From the NCBI GenBank assembly GCA_963745765.1, contig CAVUYQ010000007.1, positions 1 through 64,000 on the forward strand: DNA of 64,000 nucleotides, written 5' to 3'. The number at the start of each line of letters is the position of its first letter. The stretch's first letter is position 1. This stretch comes from Ww85 sp963745765 (GTDB taxonomy: Bacteria; Desulfobacterota; Desulfobulbia; Desulfobulbales; Desulfocapsaceae). Of this stretch, positions 36,290-44,909 are shown piece after piece. The position numbers were made by a program, and so were the translations under genes. The notes below the pieces were generated by a model. That model saw nothing but the letters and a program-made list of their open reading frames with translations, ran no database searches and had not been told where the DNA came from.

Positions 36290-37090
36290 TCAATCTGCTG
36301 CCACGAGCTTTTCCATGCGCAACCGGTGCCTCTTGTCAAACATATGCCGTTCAATCATCATGATAGAGCAAATCACACCGAACCCGGTACCCGCCGCAAT
36401 CAGGAACATGATCAGGATCTGGTACTTTACCGCCTCAACGGGGGGAGAACCGCCCAGAATCTGCCCGGTCATCATGCCGGGCAGGCTCACCAGTCCGGCG
36501 GCGGCCATGGAATTAATGATGGGAATCATCCCGGTGCGCATACAATCCCGGCGCAGATCGGCAACGGCCTCTCTCCAGGTCTGGCCGAGCATGAGACGCT
36601 GTTCGAGGGTTTCACGTTGTTCATAGAAGAGGCTGGTCATACGGTCCGAGGCGAGAGCTACCCCGGTCATTGTGTTGCCAAGAAGCATGCCGAGAAAAGG
36701 AACGGCATAGCGAGGTTCATACCATGGATCCTGCCGGATAATCACCAGCAGGGCCAGGAGGGTAACGGAAAAAGAAGAAATAAACATGGAACCGGCACCG
36801 ACGCCATAACCGAAAAACCCGCCGATCTTGTGCTTCAGACGACTCCGTACTTCCACACCCGCGGCAAGCAGCATGACCAGTGATATCAGGACAACCAGCC
36901 ACCAGGCGCGACTGGCGAACAGAGACTGCAGGACCACGCCGATGAGCAGCAATTGCACCGTCATCCGGACGGCGGAATAAAGCATCTGCCGCTCGAGCCC
37001 CAGTTTCAACCTGAAACTAAGTACGGCGAGCAGGACGACAAGTCCGGCAGCAATAAAGAGATCAAGGGTGCTGAGCCTGGCGACATTCAT
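36290..37090 (-). CDS. FetB-like (UPF0014) membrane permease
   Basis: 266 residues with about seven membrane segments: LFIAAGLVVLLAVLSF, MTVQLLLIGVVLQSLF, WLVVLISLVMLLAAG and others. It carries the UPF0014 signatures VPFLGMLLGNTMTGVALA and MIPIINSMAAAGLVSLPGMMTGQILGG. Together with the adjacent ATPase it forms a two-gene FetAB/YbbLM-type exporter, linked in E. coli to iron export. The start overlaps the end of the ATPase gene by a few bases (ATGA). Confidence 0.9.
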   Translation of the reverse strand: MNVARLSTLDLFIAAGLVVLLAVLSFRLKLGLERQMLYSAVRMTVQLLLIGVVLQSLFASRAWWLVVLISLVMLLAAGVEVRSRLKHKIGGFFGYGVGAGSMFISSFSVTLLALLVIIRQDPWYEPRYAVPFLGMLLGNTMTGVALASDRMTSLFYEQRETLEQRLMLGQTWREAVADLRRDCMRTGMIPIINSMAAAGLVSLPGMMTGQILGGSPPVEAVKYQILIMFLIAAGTGFGVICSIMMIERHMFDKRHRLRMEKLVAAD

Positions 37091-37761
37091 GATCGGCGCT
37101 CCCCTGTCCGCACCTGCGGGGAAATCTCGAGACGATTTTGCCGCAGCGTCAGCAGGTTATGGGAAACACGTGCGAGCTGCTCCCTGTCGTGGCTGACCCA
37201 GATGACCGGTGCATCATGCGCCTGCCGATATTCATTAATGACCTTTTCCAGCAATAACCCGTTTTCCAGATCAAGGCCCGAACCCGTTTCATCAAGAAGC
37301 AGAACCGAAGGTTTCCTGACCAGGGCACGGACAACAGCAAGTCTTTGTTTCTCGCCGGTTGAAAGCCGGCTGACCTGCCAGGCCAGAACGTCATCTTCAA
37401 AGCCGCAGGCAGCAAGCAGTTGACGAGTATCCGATACATTGTAACCAGGGGGAAGATGATGCCCGAACTCGGGATACCACCATCTCGATTCAGCCGGAAT
37501 CAGGGCGACCAAACGGCGCCATTCGGGTCCTGGGTAAGTTGAACATGCTCTGCCGTCCAGCAGAACAGTGCCATCATGGCAGTCAAGATCGGCGAGCGCA
37601 CGTAGCAGCAGTGTTTTACCGACACCCGATGGGCCGCACACTCCCAGACAGGCACCGCCCAGGCAGGAAAAACTGTACGGTCCGTTTTTTCCGTAATACA
37701 GTTCTTCTACAAAAAGACGAGGATTATCAGGGGAGGACGATCGTAAAAGTTGATCCTTCAT
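37087..37761 (-). CDS. FetA-like ABC transporter ATPase
   Basis: The start ATG 37761 (MKDQLLRSSSPDNPRL, preceded by gtaaggaaa) lies inside the 3' end of the upstream kinase gene, an overlap of about 35 bases; the longer frame upstream is the kinase's shadow. About 224 residues with Walker A GPSGVGKTLLLRAL, Q-loop-like LIPAESRWW, signature RLSTGEKQRLAVVRAL, Walker B VLLLDETGSGLD and H-loop WVSHDREQ. It is the energising subunit for the FetB-like permease. Coupling to a sensor kinase gene suggests metal- or redox-dependent control, an inference. Confidence 0.88.
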   Translation of the reverse strand: MKDQLLRSSSPDNPRLFVEELYYGKNGPYSFSCLGGACLGVCGPSGVGKTLLLRALADLDCHDGTVLLDGRACSTYPGPEWRRLVALIPAESRWWYPEFGHHLPPGYNVSDTRQLLAACGFEDDVLAWQVSRLSTGEKQRLAVVRALVRKPSVLLLDETGSGLDLENGLLLEKVINEYRQAHDAPVIWVSHDREQLARVSHNLLTLRQNRLEISPQVRTGERRS

Positions 37762-39184
37762 TTTCCTTACTTTCAACGAAAACTTCGCCGTTATGCCTTT
37801 CAACACTGTTTCGCACAATCGCCAGCCCCAATCCCGTTCCCTTGTGCTTGTCAGTGAAAAAGGGCTGAAAAACCTGTGCGGTCTTGTCAGCAGACATGCC
37901 GGTACCGGTGTCTGAAAATGAGATACGAACCTTATTATCAGCCGTCAGGGTTGTCGAAACCCGCAACGTTCCGCCCTCGGGCATGGCTTGTATGCCATTG
38001 ATCAGGACATTGAGAAAGACCCGGTAGAGCATATCCTCATCGACCTCTTTTTTCAGTGGCTCTGCATTAAAATCAGTCTGGATAACAACATTCCCTTCGC
38101 CCGCCAGCGAGCGGACAAACCCAATCGCCCGCTCAAGTATGGCATGCAGGTCGCGCACTTCCAGTTTGAGTTGCTGGGGACGGGCAAAATCCAGGAATTC
38201 CGTAACGATGGCATTCAGACGGATGGTTTCATCAACGATGATCTGGGCAAGGTTTTCGTTGCCGGGTGCCACTTTGAGAATGCGTTTCTTTAATATCTCT
38301 GCCGTGCTTCGAACAATGCCGAGAGGACTTTTTATCTCGTGGGAGACCGTTGCCACCATAGTGCCAAGCTGGGCGAGGCGCTCGCTGTTGTTGAGCTGCT
38401 CCTCAAGTTTCAGACGCTCCAGTGTTCGTTTCTCAATAATTTTTCCGGCCCGGGAGACAATCGTGCGCAGGACGATAAACAGGACCGCCATCACCGCACT
38501 GGAAACGAGGATAATTCGACCCTGCAGTTTTAGAATAGCGTTGTAATCCTTGGAGAGATCCTTGACGATTTCAATAACCCCCATGATCGAATCGCCGGCC
38601 TCACCGCCCTCCTTGACCTGCCTGAAGGGAATGAAGGTTTTAAGCTGGCAGCTCGCACTCGACTGGGCCGAAAGCAGACTCAGAATTGAACCGCTGTAGA
38701 TGAACCGGGAATTGGCCACTCCACCCAGAGCTTTCTCATATTCGATTCCGCCTTTGTCGCGAACCCCGACAAGCTCCGGAACCGTTGAGTAGGAAATGAC
38801 ATTTTCGCTTGAGTCGTAAATGGTTACGGAATCTATGGCAAGTCCCTGTACAAGCCCGCCGACAATGCGGTCGAGGTAATCAAACTGCTCCGGGTTTCTC
38901 AGGGCGATGCGACCGTAACGCACGACCGCAGGCAGGACAAAACGTCTGAATACCTGTTGATTGAGATTCCCGGCCAGCAGCAGCGAATAATCCTCACTCT
39001 GCTTGAGCATGACATTGCGGGCATGGTTGGAGATAATCCAGGAGAGAAAAAGCGTGAAAATCAGGATAACGCCAAGCGCCGAGAAAGAGAAATATTTCAC
39101 CAGCGTGAAGGGTTTCAGTCCGGCATCGATCTTTTCCTGCCGGCTGAGACCCTTGCCGTTTTCTATTGAGTTGTCGTCAATCAT
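37727..39184 (-). CDS. Membrane sensor histidine kinase
   Basis: The start ATG 39184 (MIDDNSIENGKGLSRQEKID) overlaps the stop of the radical SAM gene. It has two membrane helices (YFSFSALGVILIFTLFLSWII and IILVSSAVMAVLFIVL) flanking a periplasmic domain of about 170 residues. The HisKA box is VSHEIKSPLGIVRST with the phospho-acceptor His. The HATPase has an N box VFLNVLINGIQAMPEGG, FSDTGTGM and HKGTGLGLAIVRNSV. No response regulator is encoded next to it. The signal is unknown. It lies in a tightly overlapping run: radical SAM - kinase - fetA - fetB. Confidence 0.9.
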   Translation of the reverse strand: MIDDNSIENGKGLSRQEKIDAGLKPFTLVKYFSFSALGVILIFTLFLSWIISNHARNVMLKQSEDYSLLLAGNLNQQVFRRFVLPAVVRYGRIALRNPEQFDYLDRIVGGLVQGLAIDSVTIYDSSENVISYSTVPELVGVRDKGGIEYEKALGGVANSRFIYSGSILSLLSAQSSASCQLKTFIPFRQVKEGGEAGDSIMGVIEIVKDLSKDYNAILKLQGRIILVSSAVMAVLFIVLRTIVSRAGKIIEKRTLERLKLEEQLNNSERLAQLGTMVATVSHEIKSPLGIVRSTAEILKKRILKVAPGNENLAQIIVDETIRLNAIVTEFLDFARPQQLKLEVRDLHAILERAIGFVRSLAGEGNVVIQTDFNAEPLKKEVDEDMLYRVFLNVLINGIQAMPEGGTLRVSTTLTADNKVRISFSDTGTGMSADKTAQVFQPFFTDKHKGTGLGLAIVRNSVERHNGEVFVESKENEGSTFTIVLP

Positions 39185-40979
39185 GGCACACCCCGCATTT
39201 CCTGCATAAGCCGGTATCACACGGGATCGTTATCCTTGCATCAAATGATTTGCAGTACTCTTTCCAGAGATAAGACTGTGTAATCGAATTATCGACTATT
39301 GTCCAGGGCAGAACCGATGCCGCCGAATAGTGCCTGGTTGCATACCAGGCTTCACTGAGGCCCTGCTCTTTCATTGCCTGCTTCCACGATATACCCGAAC
39401 CGGCCATATTCAGCAATACCGCAGCGAGTCTTCGATCTCCCCGTGCCAATACAGCCTGGAAGAGCACATGATCCGGATTATCAAAACTGACACGGGTGTT
39501 CGGGGTGGCGGAAAAACCTTTTTTCAACAATGTAATCTTGCTTCTCAGGTTTTTCACCGCAAGTTTTCCGGGATAGCGCGTTTCTTCACCACCCGGGCGA
39601 CTCATTCCCCCGCTTATTCCATACGGATGGTACTGAAATGGTGTCCACGGTTTCGGCACAAAGTTGTTTACTGAAATTGACAGTTCACAGAGGTGCCCGC
39701 GCTGCCGGCCAATGGGTCTTATCACTGCATGAATCTTCTCAACGAGGCGCAGGAATTCCAACAGATCATCCTCTGTTTCCGTCGGCAGTCCTATCATCAG
39801 ATAGATTTTGAGTTTATAGAGACCAGCCTCGACAAGACGCCGGGCCGCATCGATGAGGTCCTTCTCCTCGAGCCCCTTGTTGATTACACGCCGCAATCGC
39901 TCTGAAGCGCCATCAGGTGCGATAGCGACACTTTTCAGGCCGCTTTTTGCAAGAAGACTCAATACGCCGTCTGAAATCCGGTCTGCCCGCAATGAAGAAA
40001 AAGAAAGGGAACAATGATCCCGGCTGATACGGCCGGCTATTGCTTCCAGCGTTTGCTGGTCGGTCATCTCCATGCCAAGAAGTCCAACCCGTTTCGTCCT
40101 GTCCGGACGATCATCTAAACCGCGAAGAATTGCCTCCCGGTCCCACAATCGGTGCGGGCGATAGACAAAACCGGCAGCGCAGAAGCGGCAGCCGCGTGAA
40201 CAGCCGCGACCAAGCTCTGTCAAATAAAGCTCGGCAAATTCTGTGTCAGGAGTCAGCAGTTCTGAATGGGCCGCCCTGTCGGTCGTCTTTAAAATGACCT
40301 TCTTTATACGCTCTGGAAAGCCCTTTTTAACCTTGTAGCCGGTAAACTTTGCCTCCCGGTCATAGCTCGGCTCATAAAAACGTGGCGCATAGAAACCATC
40401 ATGTTCCCGATTAAGCCGGGCCAGGAGTGCCGACCGATCACCGAAGGCGGCGCTGGAGAGAGCGGCGAGAAGCGGCGGCAGCAGCGGTTCCGCTTCCCCG
40501 ATAACAAACAGATCGACGAACGGAGCCAGCGGTTCGGGATTCATGAATGTTGCGACACCACCGCAAACAATTAGCGGGGCGCCGGGGGCTATGCGGTTCG
40601 GACGATTGCAGGCCCAGGGTTCAAGGCCTGCTGCCAATAGAAATGCGGCCAGATTGACAAAGTCATGCTCAAAACTGATGGAACAGAAGATAACGGGGAA
40701 ATCTTCGGGTCGTCTCCCTGATTCAAGAGAGACTATCTTCCCGCCGGGATCGGGGAGAAACAGCCGTTCACAGACAAGTTCCTCATTTTCATTGAGCAGC
40801 CGGTAGACGAGCTGAAAACCAAGACTCGACATGCCGACCTGATAACTGTTGGGGTAGAGAAGAGCCACCGGCAGACGGCCGGTCCATTTTTTTAGATAAT
40901 ATCCTTGTTCCTGCTCAAGCAGTTGTTTCCTGGGATCAACGCTGACGTTCCGGCGCCTGTCCTGATTATTCCGGTTCAA
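39177..40979 (-). CDS. Radical SAM protein with N-terminal B12-binding-like domain (TIGR03960-like)
   Basis: The 600-residue protein has an N-terminal Rossmann-like region (LPVALLYPNSYQVGMSSLGFQ ... VDLFVIGEAEPLLPPLL) and a radical SAM core with the cluster motif GRGCSRGCRFCAAGF (C-x3-C-x2-C), followed by SLRADRIS and the long LKIYLMIGLPTETEDD segment. The C-terminal end carries a further Cys group (CDTGLCRKCGVCHD). It resembles the family named after TIGR03960, of unsettled function. The gene follows ftsZ by 25 bases and is probably co-transcribed with the dcw cluster. Confidence 0.87.
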   Translation of the reverse strand: MNRNNQDRRRNVSVDPRKQLLEQEQGYYLKKWTGRLPVALLYPNSYQVGMSSLGFQLVYRLLNENEELVCERLFLPDPGGKIVSLESGRRPEDFPVIFCSISFEHDFVNLAAFLLAAGLEPWACNRPNRIAPGAPLIVCGGVATFMNPEPLAPFVDLFVIGEAEPLLPPLLAALSSAAFGDRSALLARLNREHDGFYAPRFYEPSYDREAKFTGYKVKKGFPERIKKVILKTTDRAAHSELLTPDTEFAELYLTELGRGCSRGCRFCAAGFVYRPHRLWDREAILRGLDDRPDRTKRVGLLGMEMTDQQTLEAIAGRISRDHCSLSFSSLRADRISDGVLSLLAKSGLKSVAIAPDGASERLRRVINKGLEEKDLIDAARRLVEAGLYKLKIYLMIGLPTETEDDLLEFLRLVEKIHAVIRPIGRQRGHLCELSISVNNFVPKPWTPFQYHPYGISGGMSRPGGEETRYPGKLAVKNLRSKITLLKKGFSATPNTRVSFDNPDHVLFQAVLARGDRRLAAVLLNMAGSGISWKQAMKEQGLSEAWYATRHYSAASVLPWTIVDNSITQSYLWKEYCKSFDARITIPCDTGLCRKCGVCHD

Positions 40980-41003
40980 GAAACCCCGACGTGATCATCG
41001 CAC

Positions 41004-42230
41004 TCAGTTGGCCTTTTTTCGCAGATAGGTCGGCGTCTCGAGATAGTCCTCCCGCCACGCCTCATCCCGGGCACGTACGCGCTCATCCTGATCAGCTCTC
41101 CGCCCCGGTCCAAGGTTGTCAAAGGCATCAAAATTTGAGCCGGGCAGCACGGTGATACGCTGTTGCCGGTTGGCAGGAGCAGGCTGGTAGTTCTGCTGAC
41201 CATCGATCTCGGATCTCTGCTGCCTGAGCGGCAGGTCATCAACCTGGGCAATAGTCCCTTTTTTGGAGGACTGATCACCAACCCCGGTTGCTATCACCGT
41301 AACATGCAGTGCGTCGCCGAGGCTGCTGTCATACAGGGCGCCGATGACAACCTTGGCATCCTCGTCAACCTTTTGCTGGATGAGGGCGGAGGCCTCCATA
41401 AATTCGGCCATGGTGAAACTTTCTTCACTGGCGGAAATATTAATCAGCAACCCCCGGGCACCGTCAATACCGACATCTTCAAGAAGCTGGTTATCTATTG
41501 CCCGCTTCGCCGCCTCGGTAGCCCGATTCTCGCCGACGGCAGAGGCTGAACCCATAATCGCCGGTCCCACTTCTTTCATGACCGTCCGCAGATCGGCAAA
41601 ATCCGCATTTATCAGGCCGGGGACGTTGATCAAATCGGTGATTCCCTTGACAGCCTGAAGCAATACCGTATCTGCCAGAGAGAGCATATCGGAGAGTTTT
41701 GACGTTTTCTGCATCATGCTCAGCAGACGGTCATTCGGCACGGTGATAATGGTATCGGCATACTTCTGCAGTTCCTTCCAACCCAGTTCGGCGTTACGTT
41801 TTCGATGCTTGCCTTCAAAGCTGAACGGTTTGGTAACAACGGCAACGGTCAGGGCTCCGAGTTCCTTGCTGACCCGGGCCACGACCGGCGCCGCACCGGT
41901 ACCGGTGCCTCCGCCAAGACCCGCCGTAATAAAAACCATATCACTGCCCCTGAGGCTTTCCTTGATCTCCTCAATCGATTCATGGGCAGACTGGGCCCCT
42001 GTTTCAGGATCAGCTCCGGCACCAAGGCCCTTTGTTATACTTGGCCCAAGCTGAAGACAAACATCGGCCTTAGACTGATCCAGAGCCTGCTTGTCTGTAT
42101 TGGCGACGATGAACTGAACACCCTGAAGCTTGTGCTCCACCATGGTGTTAATGGCATTACCCCCGCCTCCACCGACGCCGATAACCCTTACAACCGCGAC
42201 ACCTTCCGCCTCAGCCATTCGGAACGGCAT
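41004..42230 (-). CDS. ftsZ: Cell division GTPase FtsZ
   Basis: The 408-residue tubulin homologue forms the Z ring. Visible: the N-terminal IGVGGGGGNAINTM loop, the tubulin signature GLGGGTGTGAAPVVA, the T7 catalytic loop NADFADLRTV and the C-terminal conserved peptide YLETPTYLRKKAN for FtsA/ZipA-type contacts, after a charged linker. The length is normal. It is the last classical dcw gene, after ftsA. Confidence 0.97.
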   Translation of the reverse strand: MPFRMAEAEGVAVVRVIGVGGGGGNAINTMVEHKLQGVQFIVANTDKQALDQSKADVCLQLGPSITKGLGAGADPETGAQSAHESIEEIKESLRGSDMVFITAGLGGGTGTGAAPVVARVSKELGALTVAVVTKPFSFEGKHRKRNAELGWKELQKYADTIITVPNDRLLSMMQKTSKLSDMLSLADTVLLQAVKGITDLINVPGLINADFADLRTVMKEVGPAIMGSASAVGENRATEAAKRAIDNQLLEDVGIDGARGLLINISASEESFTMAEFMEASALIQQKVDEDAKVVIGALYDSSLGDALHVTVIATGVGDQSSKKGTIAQVDDLPLRQQRSEIDGQQNYQPAPANRQQRITVLPGSNFDAFDNLGPGRRADQDERVRARDEAWREDYLETPTYLRKKAN

Positions 42231-42347
42231 GTTGTTCTCCCTTCGAATATCTTCTGATTCTCTGCATTTAAGATAGGAAACATGAGCAATCTTCTCCTAA
42301 TGACAGCATAGCATTTCCATCTGCTCACATAAACAAAAAAGTCCCAT

Positions 42348-43622
42348 CTACATCATCTTTTTAAACCATCCTTTCATCTTGACCATCATCCCCCCGTCCC
42401 GTCCATGAGCCGTCTGCTGGTGTTCCCTGCCATAAAGGACCAGACCGACCCCGGTTGTGCAGCGGGGAGTATACACATCCTCTATCCTGCCCCTGACGCC
42501 GGTGGGATAACCGATGCGTACCGGAAGATCAAATATCTGTTCTGCAAGATCGACCAGATTGGCGAGCAGTGACGTTCCACCGGTTAGCACGACACCGGCG
42601 TTGACGCGGTTTTTCTGTCCGGAGGCCACCAGTTCCCTGTCGACAAGTTCAAGGATTTCGATCATCCGGGCCTCAATAATATCCACCAGGACCTTCTGCG
42701 TAACACGCCGCGGCTCACGATCACCTACGGACGGAACATCTACCACGTGATTCGGCTTTATGGCAGAGGACAGGGCACTGCCGAAATCCTCCTTCAACCG
42801 TTCCGCTTCGGCAAGCGGCGTGCGCAGACCAACTGACAGGTCGTTGGTCAGGTTATGTCCGCCAAGACCCAGTTCACAGGTATGACGTATTGTTCCTTCG
42901 TAAAACACGGCAATATCGGTCGTCCCGCCACCGATATCAACCAGCACCACCCCAAGCTCCATTTCATCCTGTGCCAGTACCGATTTTGCCGAGGCTATTG
43001 ATTCCAGCACCAGATCCGCCACCTCAAGACCCGCCTTATTACAGCAGGTAACCAGGTTGTGCACGGCACCGATATCCGCGGTGACGATATGCACATTTGT
43101 CACCAGCCGTACACCGGTCATGCCGAGAGGATTCTGAATTCCTGTATGGTCATCGACCATATATTCCTGGGGAAGCACATGGATGACCCGCTGGTTCTCT
43201 GATATTTTCACGGTACGCGCCGCAGAGATCACCTCCTGGATATCATCCTGGCCGATCTCCCTGCCGTTTATGGCCAGGATCCCCGGACTGTTGAACCCCT
43301 TGATATGATTCCCGGCAATACCCACGTATACTGCTTCAAGCGTACATCCGGCAATGTCCTCCGCCATAGTTACCGCCTTTTTTATGGAGGCGACCGTACT
43401 TTCAATATTGACGACAACACCCTTTCGCATGCCAAGAGACGGCATAGTCCCGACGCCGATTATATCGACACCGTCAGCAAAAACCTCACCGACGACACAG
43501 CAGATCTTTGTTGTGCCGATGTCCAGGCCGACGACGAGATCTCCACGTACATCTCTTCGGTCCGTCTCAGGCTTTTCCTCTAATGTTTCAAGCTCAGTAA
43601 TTTCTTCCATGCTCGCACTCAT
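42348..43622 (-). CDS. ftsA: Cell division protein FtsA
   Basis: The 424-residue actin-like ATPase tethers FtsZ to the membrane. Features: phosphate-1 VGLDIGTTKICCVVGE, 1C domain VYVGIAGNHIKGFNSPG, phosphate-2 LVDIGGGTTDIAVFYEG, adenosine motif VVLTGGTSLLANL and a basic amphipathic C-terminus (KMKGWFKKMM) for membrane binding. It overlaps the end of ftsQ by 4 bases (ATGA-type). Confidence 0.97.
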   Translation of the reverse strand: MSASMEEITELETLEEKPETDRRDVRGDLVVGLDIGTTKICCVVGEVFADGVDIIGVGTMPSLGMRKGVVVNIESTVASIKKAVTMAEDIAGCTLEAVYVGIAGNHIKGFNSPGILAINGREIGQDDIQEVISAARTVKISENQRVIHVLPQEYMVDDHTGIQNPLGMTGVRLVTNVHIVTADIGAVHNLVTCCNKAGLEVADLVLESIASAKSVLAQDEMELGVVLVDIGGGTTDIAVFYEGTIRHTCELGLGGHNLTNDLSVGLRTPLAEAERLKEDFGSALSSAIKPNHVVDVPSVGDREPRRVTQKVLVDIIEARMIEILELVDRELVASGQKNRVNAGVVLTGGTSLLANLVDLAEQIFDLPVRIGYPTGVRGRIEDVYTPRCTTGVGLVLYGREHQQTAHGRDGGMMVKMKGWFKKMM

Positions 43623-44629
43623 CCTGATTCGCTATAACCAACGATCGCTTTGTCTTTCAGATAATTCATTCTGATATAGGCAACACGGGTAATATCCATC
43701 CCCATCATGCGCGGTTTATATAATACCTCAAGAATACTCCTGAGCCTGACATATTTTTTGCGAATATCATCCCTGCCGAGGAAAATAGGAAATGGATATT
43801 CCACCAGGTAAACCACTAAGCCCTCTTCCTCATCAACATGGATCTCCGAAACCGATTGGGCCGGAAGATTTGGATTGTTTGCCCCGACCAGATTGAGAAA
43901 GTAGAGCGGCTGTTTGAGTTTTTCCGATAATTGTGCCTCATCACGCTCCATTTCCAGACCTGTTATAACCGGATAGTCAAGATCCATTCCTGTTTTTGCC
44001 CGGATGAACGGCTCACCGTTCCGGTCAAGATAATGCATGACCGATTCATTTCCCCTATCCACTGTAATGAGTGCATGCGGTTGGTATTCATGTACCCTGA
44101 CAAGCAGTTGGTCCGGCCACCGTCTTGCAACATCAACCTGTTTGACCCAGTTGTTTTCTGCCCTGATGGCCCGTGCTATATCGTCAATATCGATCGAAAA
44201 CTGGCTGGTACTGACGGTAACCCCTGCAGCGTTTCGAACCTTTTCAGCTGACGCGTTGACACATCCTTTTATATCGATGCTGGTAATCCTGAAATAATCC
44301 AGATTCTGCAATACTATTCTGCTGGTATGAAGCCCGTCAGCCTTGATAAAGACCATGACCGAAAGAAGCAGGCCGACCAGGAGCACTGTCTTCCGTTTCC
44401 AGGCCGTTTGTTTGGGCGGTTCGCTATAGCCATTATGAGTGAGCGGAGTGACCGACTTTTTCTGGCTCCAATAGAGATTGAGTTTTTTCAGCAGGTTCTT
44501 CTTCTGCTTTACCTCATTTTCCTTCAGGCGGACGAAGGCCGAACGGCCGGCATCAACTCCTTTTCTCGGGAAATTCTTTTTATCGCCGCCCCAGCCGGCA
44601 CGTTTTATCTTTTGAAACCACTTGATCAT
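43619..44629 (-). CDS. ftsQ: Cell division protein FtsQ
   Basis: ATG 44629 (MIKWFQKIKRAGWGGDKKN) is chosen; the longer frame upstream covers the murB remnant. About 336 residues: a long basic cytoplasmic N-terminus, one membrane helix (TVLLVGLLLSVMVFIKA) and a POTRA domain (YFRITSIDIKGCVNASAEKVRNAAGV). A beta-domain follows with the DVARRWPDQLLVRVHEYQPHALI motif of FtsQ/DivIB. It recruits FtsB/FtsL to the septum. Confidence 0.9.
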   Translation of the reverse strand: MIKWFQKIKRAGWGGDKKNFPRKGVDAGRSAFVRLKENEVKQKKNLLKKLNLYWSQKKSVTPLTHNGYSEPPKQTAWKRKTVLLVGLLLSVMVFIKADGLHTSRIVLQNLDYFRITSIDIKGCVNASAEKVRNAAGVTVSTSQFSIDIDDIARAIRAENNWVKQVDVARRWPDQLLVRVHEYQPHALITVDRGNESVMHYLDRNGEPFIRAKTGMDLDYPVITGLEMERDEAQLSEKLKQPLYFLNLVGANNPNLPAQSVSEIHVDEEEGLVVYLVEYPFPIFLGRDDIRKKYVRLRSILEVLYKPRMMGMDITRVAYIRMNYLKDKAIVGYSESG

Positions 44630-44639
44630 AACAGCTATT

Positions 44640-44890
44640 GCTCTCAAAAATGACGATTTCCAGGCCTCACCGATCATTACCACCAGACCCGCCGAAAAAT
44701 CCGGTATTTTCCGGTAAAAAGGCCGTGCGGCGCCCCTTCTCCGGCAAACCGGCCGACAATACCACTCATGGCCCAACCCGCTCCGGCCTGCACGCTGATA
44801 TTTTTCTGAAATGCATTGTCCCTTACAATGTACCTGAAGCCACGCACAAGTACAATAATTACAATGTCAAAGCCTTCGTCCACGGCCGGC
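44640..44890 (-). pseudogene. murB: Internal remnant of murB between murC and ftsQ
   Basis: The minus-strand frame VDEGFDIVIIVLVRGFRYI, NISVQAGAGWAMSGIVGRFAGEG matches the FAD-domain stretch of UDP-N-acetylenolpyruvoylglucosamine reductase (typically DxGFxGVVIxL, RAGAGxxLxxLxxxAxxxGLxGLEF). After a slip, AGLVVMIGEAW resembles its GG-x-VxMNAGAxG stretch. Only about 70-80 residues remain. The first 70 and last 150 or so are absent, although murB normally occupies this slot. It directly follows the murC stop (44910) and runs up to ftsQ. An intact murB must lie elsewhere if the organism makes peptidoglycan. Confidence 0.6.
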
Positions 44891-44909
44891 TATCCCGAAA
44901 TCCTTCCGG

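Noticed and set aside
36326..36883. 185-codon plus-strand ORF opposite fetB
   Set aside because: Rich in His, Gln and Gly as expected for the antisense of a membrane-protein gene; no start signal.
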